DNA of 64,000 nt from Algoriphagus marincola DSM 16067 (GTDB taxonomy: Bacteria > Bacteroidota > Bacteroidia > Cytophagales > Cyclobacteriaceae): assembly GCF_000429405.1 (NCBI RefSeq), contig NZ_KE386897.1, positions 194,031 through 258,030 of the forward strand, written 5' to 3'. The notes under the pieces were generated by a model. That model made no database searches, was not told the origin of the DNA, and saw nothing but the letters and a program-made list of their open reading frames with translations. How positions within the stretch are numbered: position 1 is the stretch's first letter; the number at the start of each line of letters is the position of its first letter. Shown one piece after another: positions 51,022 to 57,807 of the stretch. The position numbers were made by a program, and so were the translations under genes.

Positions 51022-51047
51022 TGTTCGCTGGCGGACAAAAATGTTCG
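51022..51047 (+). promoter_or_regulatory. Enhancer-like triple half-site F (ATPase2-TolC unit)
   Basis: The best copy: TGTTCG, CGGACA and TGTTCG with spacers CTGG and AAAA, differing from site A at one base. It starts 5 bases after the P9 stop. The first half-site ends 83 bases before the -24 GG at 51110. Confidence 0.8.
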
Positions 51048-51070
51048 AGACTTTGACAAGTTAAAATTAA

Positions 51071-51107
51071 AAAAAATGCCTCTGAAGCTTTTTCAGAGGC
51101 ATTTTTT
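51071..51107 (+). terminator. Terminator after P9, inside the enhancer-promoter interval
   Basis: A 15-bp stem with arms AAAAAATGCCTCTGA and TCAGAGGCATTTTTT around a 7-base loop. It ends 1 base before the sigma-54-like promoter F. Confidence 0.93.
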
Positions 51108-51108
51108 A

Positions 51109-51125
51109 TGGCATGGAAGTGGAAT
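51109..51125 (+). promoter_or_regulatory. Sigma-54-like promoter F (ATPase2-TolC unit)
   Basis: TGGCATGGAAGTGGAAT: GG-N10-GA, almost identical to promoter E. It lies 26 bases before the ATPase2 ATG. Confidence 0.65.
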
Positions 51126-51150
51126 ACTTCTATGTAAATAAATTGCGATA

Positions 51151-51825
51151 ATGATTCAGTTAAAAGAAATAGATAAGTACATCGAGTCCCGTTTTCAGCG
51201 GATTTTTCTGTTGAAGGGTATTCATCTGGAAATAAAGGAGGGTGAGTTTCTAACCTTGATGGGTCCCTCCGGTGCCGGAAAATCCACCCTTCTAAATATC
51301 CTTGGTCTGCTGGATGAAGAATATGAGGGTGACTACTTTTTCGGGGAAAAGAATATCCGCTCCATGAAAGAGCGTGAGCGCTCCAGTCTTCATAAGAGTG
51401 AGTTTGGCTATATCTTCCAAGCCTATCATCTGATCGACGAATTGACGGTCTATGAAAACATTGAAACCCCCTTGCTCTACCGGAAAGTCTCCTCTTCCGA
51501 GCGGAAAAGTATCATTGCAGAGCTTTTGGACCGTTTCAACATGGTAGCCAAAAAGGATCTATTTCCCGCACAACTCAGTGGTGGGCAGCAGCAGTTGGTA
51601 GGTATCGCAAGAGCCATCGCAGGAAGACCTCGGGTTTTGCTGGCCGACGAACCAACGGGTAATCTTCATTCTGCTCAGGCAAAGGAAATCATGGAAGTCT
51701 TTCAGGAATTGCACCGAGAGGGAACGACGATCATTCAGGCCACTCATGCTCGCGAGAATGCTGATTATGGTTCTAGGCTTATCAATCTATTGGATGGAAA
51801 AATCGAAAGTGATGAGAAAATTTAA
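51151..51825 (+). CDS. ABC transporter ATPase 2 (LolD/MacB type)
   Basis: A 224-residue paralogue of ATPase1 with Walker A GPSGAGKS, Q loop YIFQAYHLIDELTVYENI, Walker [14 protein letters not shown] and switch histidine ATHA. The signature motif reads LSGGQQQLVGIARAI where ATPase1 has [15 protein letters not shown]; the R-to-L change next to the signature is unusual but does not touch LSGGQ. It also has NLHSAQ for NLDS in the D-loop region. With P6-P9 immediately upstream and TolC downstream, it may serve that permease subset. Its last 14 bases overlap the TolC gene. Confidence 0.93.
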   Translation: MIQLKEIDKYIESRFQRIFLLKGIHLEIKEGEFLTLMGPSGAGKSTLLNILGLLDEEYEGDYFFGEKNIRSMKERERSSLHKSEFGYIFQAYHLIDELTVYENIETPLLYRKVSSSERKSIIAELLDRFNMVAKKDLFPAQLSGGQQQLVGIARAIAGRPRVLLADEPTGNLHSAQAKEIMEVFQELHREGTTIIQATHARENADYGSRLINLLDGKIESDEKI

Positions 51826-53173
51826 TCAAATCATTGTATTCATTTGGTTCGTATTGACTCCCTTGACAGGGTTTTCTCAGGATACTTTGCTTTTGGACTT
51901 TCCAAAGGCAGTGGAGCTTGGAATGAAAGCCAATCTGGAGTATCGCATCCAAGAGAATAATCTGGAGATCTTGCAAAAGGAAAAGCAAGTAGCGATGCTT
52001 TCACACCTTCCAAGTGTCGGGATTAATTCGAATGTCTTGAGTCAGTCAGGACAGCAATTTCAGCAAGTGGAAGGCGAAATCGTTGTGACCAATGTGACGA
52101 ATAATATTGTCTCAGGAGGTCTCAATGTCAATATGCCGGTATTCAATGCCGGTAGGAGAATTTTGGATACGCAGTCCGCCAAGTTGGCCTATGAGGCAGG
52201 AGAAAAGGGCTTGGAAAGAGCTAAGCAGCAAGTCATATTTGATGTCGCACAACGCTACCTTCAGGTATTGCTTGATGAGGAATTGGTACGAATTGCGAGA
52301 GAAAACCTAGAAAATCAGCAGGAACAGCTTCGTCAAATTACAGGTTTTGTGGATGCAGGGATCCGAACTGTTTCTGATTTGTACAATCAGCAATCTGAGG
52401 TAGCAAGATTGGAATCGGTCTTGGTAGATGCTGAGATTCAATTGGAAAATGACCGCTGGGCTTTAGCAGAATACCTGCAGCTCGAAGCAGGCGTCACAGC
52501 AAGATTGGAACCGGTCAATCCACGGGAACGTGGAAGTGAATTTGGAAGCCAACCCCTCAATACGCTCTACGAAATGGCTATGGCTAACCGACGGGATTTT
52601 CAACAGCAACAATTACTTTCCAATTCCTTCAAAAAAGATATGCAGGCCGCCAAGTCTATGTTTTATCCCAGAGTATCTGCATTCTTCAATTACAACACTT
52701 TCTTTACCTCATTGGATGAGCGTGGGTTTACCGAACAGCTTTGGCGTATTTACCCTCAAAGAACACTGGGTCTCAGTATCAATATTCCTATTTTTTCTAA
52801 TTGGCAGACTAGATTGGATGTGACCCGTGCCAAAATGGCCTATGAAAATCAGGAGTTGCAGGAGCAGGCACTGGATCGCAGGATTTTCCAGGATATTCAA
52901 TTGGCGCAGCAAAATTATCAAGCTGCACTCAAGCGACGTGCAAATACAGCGGTACAAGTCAAAGCGGCAGAGGAGGCAAAAGTGGCTGTAGATGAGCGGT
53001 TTAGACTTGGTTTGTCAAATTTTGTTGATTTGGCGACTGGAAATCAGACACTAGTGGCAGCGAGAGCAGACCAAGCTCAGGCGATTTACACCCTGTTTTT
53101 CCAAGAAGTGCAAATGCGATTTGCCTTAGGAACTTTAGAGATTCGGCCTACCGAAAACCCTGCTACCGAATAA
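51812..53173 (+). CDS. TolC-family outer-membrane channel protein
   Basis: A 453-residue outer-membrane efflux protein. Signal peptide MRKFNQIIVFIWFVLTPLTGFSQ; then two repeats of the OEP domain with long amphipathic helices, including LDFPKAVELGMKANLEYRIQENNLEILQKEK at the start, AQRYLQVLLDEELVRIARENLENQQEQLRQI, and NFVDLATGNQTLVAARADQAQAIYTLFFQEVQMRFALGTL near the end, matching the ends of TolC repeats. It trimerises to form the outer-membrane exit tunnel, docking on the adaptor. ATG at 51812 is preferred to a start at 51746, which would add 22 residues inside the ATPase gene. It is the only channel gene of the locus, transcribed with ATPase2. Confidence 0.92.
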   Translation: MRKFNQIIVFIWFVLTPLTGFSQDTLLLDFPKAVELGMKANLEYRIQENNLEILQKEKQVAMLSHLPSVGINSNVLSQSGQQFQQVEGEIVVTNVTNNIVSGGLNVNMPVFNAGRRILDTQSAKLAYEAGEKGLERAKQQVIFDVAQRYLQVLLDEELVRIARENLENQQEQLRQITGFVDAGIRTVSDLYNQQSEVARLESVLVDAEIQLENDRWALAEYLQLEAGVTARLEPVNPRERGSEFGSQPLNTLYEMAMANRRDFQQQQLLSNSFKKDMQAAKSMFYPRVSAFFNYNTFFTSLDERGFTEQLWRIYPQRTLGLSINIPIFSNWQTRLDVTRAKMAYENQELQEQALDRRIFQDIQLAQQNYQAALKRRANTAVQVKAAEEAKVAVDERFRLGLSNFVDLATGNQTLVAARADQAQAIYTLFFQEVQMRFALGTLEIRPTENPATE

Positions 53174-53224
53174 TTGATATAAATAGGAATTGGCGTTTAT
53201 TCAGATTCTAATTTGCGCTCCTTT

Positions 53225-53262
53225 ACCAAGCCTATATTTCCATGGGCTTGGTTTTTTTTTCT
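53225..53262 (+). terminator. Terminator after the TolC gene
   Basis: A 9-bp stem ACCAAGCCT/GGGCTTGGT with an ~10-base loop and a long T run. It overlaps the last bases of the convergent EamA gene and closes the exporter locus. Confidence 0.88.
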
Positions 53263-54161
53263 TTTTTATTCCAAGTGAGAAGTGCAACTGTGATTAAAAT
53301 CAGGATGGTTCCTATCCAATCAATTCCTAAAAAGTTCACTTTAAGCCAAAATACTGCCGTCAAAGCTGCAGATAGGGGTTCTACGCTACAAAGTAGACTC
53401 GCTGTGGTCGCTCCGATAATGGAAACTGATCTTAAGAAGAAGTAGAATGAAAGTACGGTTCCGAATAAAATGATGTAGGCAAAGGCGAGTAAGGTTTCTC
53501 CATCCCAAAGTCCGGAAAGACTCCATGGTTGGGTGAAAATCGAAAAAGTAATCCCTCCAATAAGCATTCCCCAGCCTGTGATGGCCGCTGGCGAAAATAG
53601 CCTAAGAAGTCCCACTGGTTGGATGGTGTAAAAAGCCAAGGCTAAGGCTGACAAAATACCCCAAAGAAGGGCATCTTTTGATATGACAAGCAAATCAAAG
53701 GATCCGTGAGTAACCAATAAGAAAATCCCTGAAAGCGCTAGAATTAAAGCTAAGTACTCTGTTGTGATGGGCCATGTTCTATTTTTTACAGCATAAAAAG
53801 CTACCACGAATACAGGCCCAATGTATTGAAGAATGGTAGCGGTGGCTGAATTGGAAAGGGAGATACTGTAGAAGTAGGTAAACTGAACGGCTACCATGCC
53901 TACAATCCCAAAGAGCAAAATTTGAAGAATATGGATAGGTTTTTTCCAAACTGAAAACGCAGACTTCCGCTCTTGGGACAGCGAAAACAAAATCAAAATG
54001 CTCCCTCCGATGATCAATCGCCAAGTAACCAGCCAGGCAGGATCCAGGTTTTTTTCCTCAAAAAGAAACTGTGCACAGGTGCCGGAAATACCCCAAAATA
54101 TGGCCGAACAAAGTGCCATCAGGATGCCGGGGATTTTCTGATAAGCGGTTGCCTGTGTCAT
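53232..54161 (-). CDS. EamA/DMT-family transporter
   Basis: A 309-residue inner-membrane protein with ten predicted helices in two EamA repeats. Repeat 1 starts IPGILMALCSAIFWGISGTCAQFLFE and includes YFYSISLSNSATATILQYIGPVFVVAFYA; repeat 2 includes LALAFYTIQPVGLLRLFSPAAITGWGM and SIIGATTASLLCSVEPLSAALTAVFWLKVN, the family hallmark before the last helices. EamA proteins export amino acids, metabolites or drugs; the substrate is not predictable. ATG at 54161 gives the normal size; a start at 54332 would add 57 residues with no family support. It is convergent with TolC, and the 268 bases to the next gene show no further features. Confidence 0.88.
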   Translation of the reverse strand: MTQATAYQKIPGILMALCSAIFWGISGTCAQFLFEEKNLDPAWLVTWRLIIGGSILILFSLSQERKSAFSVWKKPIHILQILLFGIVGMVAVQFTYFYSISLSNSATATILQYIGPVFVVAFYAVKNRTWPITTEYLALILALSGIFLLVTHGSFDLLVISKDALLWGILSALALAFYTIQPVGLLRLFSPAAITGWGMLIGGITFSIFTQPWSLSGLWDGETLLAFAYIILFGTVLSFYFFLRSVSIIGATTASLLCSVEPLSAALTAVFWLKVNFLGIDWIGTILILITVALLTWNKKEKKTKPMEI

Positions 54162-54429
54162 ATAAGTTAAATTCAGGCGAATATATTGAGGGTTTTCGAT
54201 TTTTGATTCTAGGGCCCCAAAATTCATAAATAAAAAATGAAAGAGAATCGAGACTAAATTAAGTCGGTCAGGAATACGAATAGGCTTATTGATAAACCGA
54301 ATTCTTAAGCTAAATTCAACATGGAAACTCAAATTTCGCTCATAGAAAGCGATTTTACATTTGAAATAGAACCAAGTGATTTAGGCTCAGATAAAAAGCC
54401 TTCCAAGATCAATTAAATCACATTCACCA

Positions 54430-55461
54430 ATGAAAAACTACTGGATAGCATTTGCTTTAATCAGCTTTCTTTTCCTTTCCTGCAAGTCAGAAACGGCAAG
54501 TGAAGATTCTGAGCTGGAAAACACTGCTGAAATGACAATGAGTGAGGATGGGGTAAAAATGATTCCGATTAGTACACCTTTGGGAGAGTACGAGGTATTT
54601 ACAAAGCGAGTAGGGGATAACCCCGATATGAAGGTGCTTTTGCTTCATGGAGGACCGGGCATGTCCTATTTGCAGTATGGTAATTTTAAGGAGTATTTCC
54701 CGCAGGAAGGAATTGAGTTTATCTGGTACGATCAATTGGGATCGGCTCATTCGGATCAGCCCGATGATTCTTCGCTATGGACTATTGAGCGATTTGTCGA
54801 TGAAGTAGAGCAGGTTCGGCAAGCTTTGGGGCTTGATAAAGATAATTTCTATCTATTGGGACAATCCTGGGGTGGAATGCTATCGATGGAGTATGCTTTT
54901 CGTCATCAGGATAAACTCAAAGGTCTCATTATTTGCAATATGATGTCGAGTCTGGATGAGTATGAAAAATATGCCAAGGAGGTCTTGGGACCACAGATGC
55001 CAGATGAGGTTTTTGCTGAATTGATGGAAATCGAAAAAAATCAGGACTTCGAAAATCCCCGTTACATGGAACTCTTGATGGAGCATCATTATCCTCAGCA
55101 TGTCCTACGCATGCCCTTAGATGAATGGCCGGCAGATGTTAATCAGACCTTGGAACAGGTCAACCCAAACGTATATGTCTACATGCAAGGCCACAGTGAA
55201 TTCGGAATTACTCCGGGTGCGAGTCTAGAAGGCTGGGATGTTCGGGATCAGTTGAAAGAAATCACGGTGCCCACCTTGGTAGTAGGAGGAACCCACGACA
55301 CCATGGATCCAAATCATATGGAATGGATGTCGAAAGAGGTTGCAAACGGTAGATTTTTACTTTGTCCGAATGGCAGTCATCTGAGTCAATATGACGATCC
55401 GGAGCACTTTTTCCCGGGCGTGATCAAGTTTATCAAGGATGTTAATTCGGGAGAATTTTAA
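54430..55461 (+). CDS. Proline iminopeptidase-like alpha/beta hydrolase (lipoprotein)
   Basis: A 343-residue serine hydrolase of the S33 family. A lipobox (FLFLSC, Cys-18) predicts lipid anchoring outside the cytoplasm. The oxyanion-hole motif HGGPGMSYLQ (73-82), nucleophile Ser-146 in GQSWGG, an acid in GGTHDTMDP, and the histidine of NGSHLSQYDDPEHF complete a catalytic triad. The WYDQLGSAHSDQP stretch is typical of prolyl aminopeptidases, which release N-terminal proline from peptides; related tricorn-interacting factors and haloalkane-type hydrolases are alternatives. Single gene, followed by a terminator. Confidence 0.88.
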   Translation: MKNYWIAFALISFLFLSCKSETASEDSELENTAEMTMSEDGVKMIPISTPLGEYEVFTKRVGDNPDMKVLLLHGGPGMSYLQYGNFKEYFPQEGIEFIWYDQLGSAHSDQPDDSSLWTIERFVDEVEQVRQALGLDKDNFYLLGQSWGGMLSMEYAFRHQDKLKGLIICNMMSSLDEYEKYAKEVLGPQMPDEVFAELMEIEKNQDFENPRYMELLMEHHYPQHVLRMPLDEWPADVNQTLEQVNPNVYVYMQGHSEFGITPGASLEGWDVRDQLKEITVPTLVVGGTHDTMDPNHMEWMSKEVANGRFLLCPNGSHLSQYDDPEHFFPGVIKFIKDVNSGEF

Positions 55462-55468
55462 AAGGCAA

Positions 55469-55500
55469 AAAGGCTCTGAAATTAATCAGGGCCTTTTTTT
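55469..55500. terminator. Terminator between convergent hydrolase and TrhA genes
   Basis: An 11-bp stem AAAGGCTCTGA/TCAGGGCCTTT (one G-U pair) with a T run on the plus side. It touches the last two bases of the convergent TrhA gene. Confidence 0.88.
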
Positions 55501-56200
55501 AGTTCAAAATATTCCAGACGGCGATGAAGTGACTGACTGTCCCTCCCAAAACAAATACATGCCAAATCGCATGAAAAAACAGTCGTTCACTTTTTACATA
55601 GAAAAATACCCCAATCGTATAACTTAAGCCTCCTGCTCCGATCCAGAAAAGAGTTTCCATTGAAAGCTTTTCCAGCAGATCATTGAAAAAAAAGACCGCT
55701 AACCATCCCATAGTCAGGTAAAGAATGACTGATAGGGTCTTGAACCTTCCGGTAAAAAATATTTTGAAAAAGGTGCCTACCAATACCGTCCCCCAAATGA
55801 TGGAAAGGAAAATGATCGATTTGTCAGTGGTCAGAATAGCCAAAACCATGGGGGTATAGGAACCTGCGATCAAAAAGTAAATCGATACATGATCGAGTAT
55901 TTGAAGTCGATTCTTTTTAATAGGGTTCTTTGCAGCATGATAAGCTGTAGAAAAGGCGTAGACCATTAGGATTCCCAAGCTAAAAACAATTGCTCCAATG
56001 GTGAACTTGATATCCTGAGTCTCTAGTGATTTTTTGACCAAGAATGGAATTCCAACTAGACCTAAAAGTAAGCCAAGCCCATGAGAAAAGGTATTAGCCA
56101 ATTCTTCTGATGGACTTTGTGGACGTTTGACTCGGGGGGTAGTGTTTTTATTGGTCACGGTTGGCTGGTTTTTCCAATAGGCATATTGTTTCGGCTCCAT
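55499..56200 (-). CDS. Hemolysin III / TrhA (PAQR) family membrane protein
   Basis: A 233-residue membrane protein with seven predicted helices and the PAQR/hemolysin III motifs: EELANTFSHGLGLLLGLVG at the first helix, FSTAYHAAKN with the conserved Ser and His, RLQILDHVSIYFLIAGSYTPM with the Asp-His pair, and RLFFHAIWHVFVLGGTVSHF carrying the final histidines. These residues bind zinc in related proteins. In E. coli TrhA influences membrane-fluidity homeostasis; true haemolytic activity is doubtful. The start overlaps the end of the upstream sulfurtransferase gene by 46 bases, so the two are probably translated from one message; the N-terminal ~35 residues are polar and unconserved. Confidence 0.88.
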   Translation of the reverse strand: MEPKQYAYWKNQPTVTNKNTTPRVKRPQSPSEELANTFSHGLGLLLGLVGIPFLVKKSLETQDIKFTIGAIVFSLGILMVYAFSTAYHAAKNPIKKNRLQILDHVSIYFLIAGSYTPMVLAILTTDKSIIFLSIIWGTVLVGTFFKIFFTGRFKTLSVILYLTMGWLAVFFFNDLLEKLSMETLFWIGAGGLSYTIGVFFYVKSERLFFHAIWHVFVLGGTVSHFIAVWNILN

Positions 56201-56994
56201 TCACTCCAGGAACCTACATATAGAGAAGGAATTTCCAAACCTGCATAATCCATGGCAAGGAGAGTATGGCAAGCGGATACTCCCGATCCACAGTGTACAA
56301 TGATTTGATCATTATTTTCAAGCAATGGCGAATATTTCTGGTACAAAGCGTCTTTTGAAAGAAAACGCCCCTTATCATCCATGTTTTCTGTCAAAGGAAT
56401 ATTAATGGCACCTGGAATATGACCTGCTATCAAATCGATGGGCTCCTGCTCTCCTCGATATCTTTCTGCTGAACGAACGTCGATCACCATGAAGTCTGGA
56501 TTTCCAGCTTTCTGAGCTACTTCATCCATAGAGGCAATTGGAAGGGTCCATTCGGATGCTGGATAGGAATCGACTGGATTATTGGAAGATGTTCCTTTTT
56601 CTAAAGGGAAATTCTCAGCAATTGCTGCTTGAATTCCCCCTTCCAGAACTTGAATCTTGGTATGACCAAGGGCTCTAAGCATCCACCAAAATCTAGCTGC
56701 TGAATTTGCTCCATTTTGATCATCATAAACTACCACATGGGAATCCGGACTAATTCCCAATTTTCCCAAAACCTTACAAAACTCCTTCACCTCTGGAAGT
56801 GGATGTCGACCTCCTTCAGCCAGATTTTCTTTGATATCCGCTAATTCCAAATTTGGATCTACAAAGCGTGCTCCTTTCAAATGGCTTTCTTCAAAAATTT
56901 TCTTTGGGTTGGCGCTATTTCTAGCATCAACCAATATGAAGTTTGGATTGGTGAAAAGGAATGTTAGCTCGGCAGGGGAAAGGATAGGAGACAT
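56155..56994 (-). CDS. Sulfurtransferase, mercaptopyruvate/thiosulfate type
   Basis: A 279-residue protein of two rhodanese domains. The N-terminal domain (about 5-130; VVYDDQNGANSAARFWWMLRALGH) is structural; the C-terminal domain carries the catalytic Cys-235 in VHCGSGVSACHTL. The CGSGV active loop is that of 3-mercaptopyruvate sulfurtransferases (SseA), whereas thiosulfate sulfurtransferases usually have CRxGx(R/T). It transfers sulfane sulfur to thiols or cyanide, probably in the cytoplasm since no signal peptide is seen. It could feed persulfides to the CstB-like enzyme of this genome, though the two are 42 kb apart. The stop codon lies inside the TrhA gene start. Confidence 0.9.
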   Translation of the reverse strand: MSPILSPAELTFLFTNPNFILVDARNSANPKKIFEESHLKGARFVDPNLELADIKENLAEGGRHPLPEVKEFCKVLGKLGISPDSHVVVYDDQNGANSAARFWWMLRALGHTKIQVLEGGIQAAIAENFPLEKGTSSNNPVDSYPASEWTLPIASMDEVAQKAGNPDFMVIDVRSAERYRGEQEPIDLIAGHIPGAINIPLTENMDDKGRFLSKDALYQKYSPLLENNDQIIVHCGSGVSACHTLLAMDYAGLEIPSLYVGSWSEWSRNNMPIGKTSQP

Positions 56995-57042
56995 GGACTT
57001 TTTCTTTTTTTGTAAAGCTAAAAATACCCTTAATGAAAATAA

Positions 57043-57069
57043 AAAATCCCATCTTTTAGATGGGATTTT
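57043..57069. terminator. Bidirectional hairpin after the DUF2911 gene
   Basis: A 12-bp stem AAAATCCCATCT/AGATGGGATTTT with a 3-base loop, just beyond the DUF2911 stop on the minus strand. Confidence 0.88.
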
Positions 57070-57087
57070 GATCGGAATTAAAACTCC

Positions 57088-57687
57088 TTATTTGATCTGA
57101 TTCTGGAACTGCTCCATTTTCTGGTCTACTTGCGTATCTACAGGGAAGGTAATTTTGATTGCTTCCCACGCCATAGAAACCAAAGCGGTTTTGTTGTCAT
57201 TGGCAGAGATTGTGTAGACCAAACGCTCGGTATTTCCACCTCTTTCGGTAGTAGCTTTGAAAGAGACTAGGTCATCCTTAGCCAAAGCTTCCTCATCGAT
57301 TTTTCCGTCTTTCATGTAATTGTAAATCCACACACCCTTGCTATTGATGTGTACGGTCCAATCTCCAGTTTCGGCAGGGGTCATAAAGATGGAATACTTT
57401 CCAGCTCGAACGTTTTTACCAGCTATTGAAACATCAGTGCTAAATTCGATGGTAGTCTGAAGATTAGCTCCTGCTCTCCAAGTCACACCATATTTTTCAA
57501 TCTCTCCAAAAATCTGTCTGCCACGGACAGCAGGTGAAGAGTAATCAATACTAATTTTAGTAAACCCAACTACCTGAGATACGGTCGCTGCAGGGCTCAA
57601 GGCAGGAGTTTGTAATTGGGCTAGAGCAGAAAAGGCGAATGCAAAAGCCAAAAAAGCTGTAAGAGTAAAGAGTTTGATGTGTTTCAT
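57088..57687 (-). CDS. DUF2911 domain-containing secreted protein
   Basis: A 199-residue exported protein. Signal peptide MKHIKLFTLTAFLAFAFAFSALAQ; the mature part is a DUF2911 domain: SPAATVSQVVGFTKISIDYSSPAVRGRQIFG, YGVTWRAGANLQTTIEFSTDVSIAGKNVRAGKYSIFMTP, and WTVHINSKGVWIYNYM. It is a beta-rich fold of unknown function, widespread in Bacteroidota, periplasmic by its signal. There is no functional clue from its neighbours: it lies between the sulfurtransferase and a large sugar-dehydrogenase fusion, each with its own terminator. Confidence 0.9.
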   Translation of the reverse strand: MKHIKLFTLTAFLAFAFAFSALAQLQTPALSPAATVSQVVGFTKISIDYSSPAVRGRQIFGEIEKYGVTWRAGANLQTTIEFSTDVSIAGKNVRAGKYSIFMTPAETGDWTVHINSKGVWIYNYMKDGKIDEEALAKDDLVSFKATTERGGNTERLVYTISANDNKTALVSMAWEAIKITFPVDTQVDQKMEQFQNQIK

Positions 57688-57761
57688 TTTATTTGGGATT
57701 ATGGGTTTTTTGATTTTGAAATAAACCCAAATTTAATCGAGAAGTTCGAATTGGGACAAAA

Positions 57762-57793
57762 AAAGAAGCCGGACCTCGCGGCCCGGCTTCTTT
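57762..57793. terminator. Bidirectional terminator after the sugar-dehydrogenase fusion
   Basis: An 11-bp stem AAAGAAGCCGG/CCGGCTTCTTT with a 10-base GC-rich loop and T/A runs on either side, just beyond the stop at 57808. Confidence 0.9.
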
Positions 57794-57807
57794 GCAGATC
57801 ATTTAAA

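Noticed and set aside
51746..51811. Longer N-terminus for the TolC protein
   Set aside because: The extra 22 residues lie inside the ATPase gene and would place a polar, methionine-rich segment before a good signal peptide starting at 51812.
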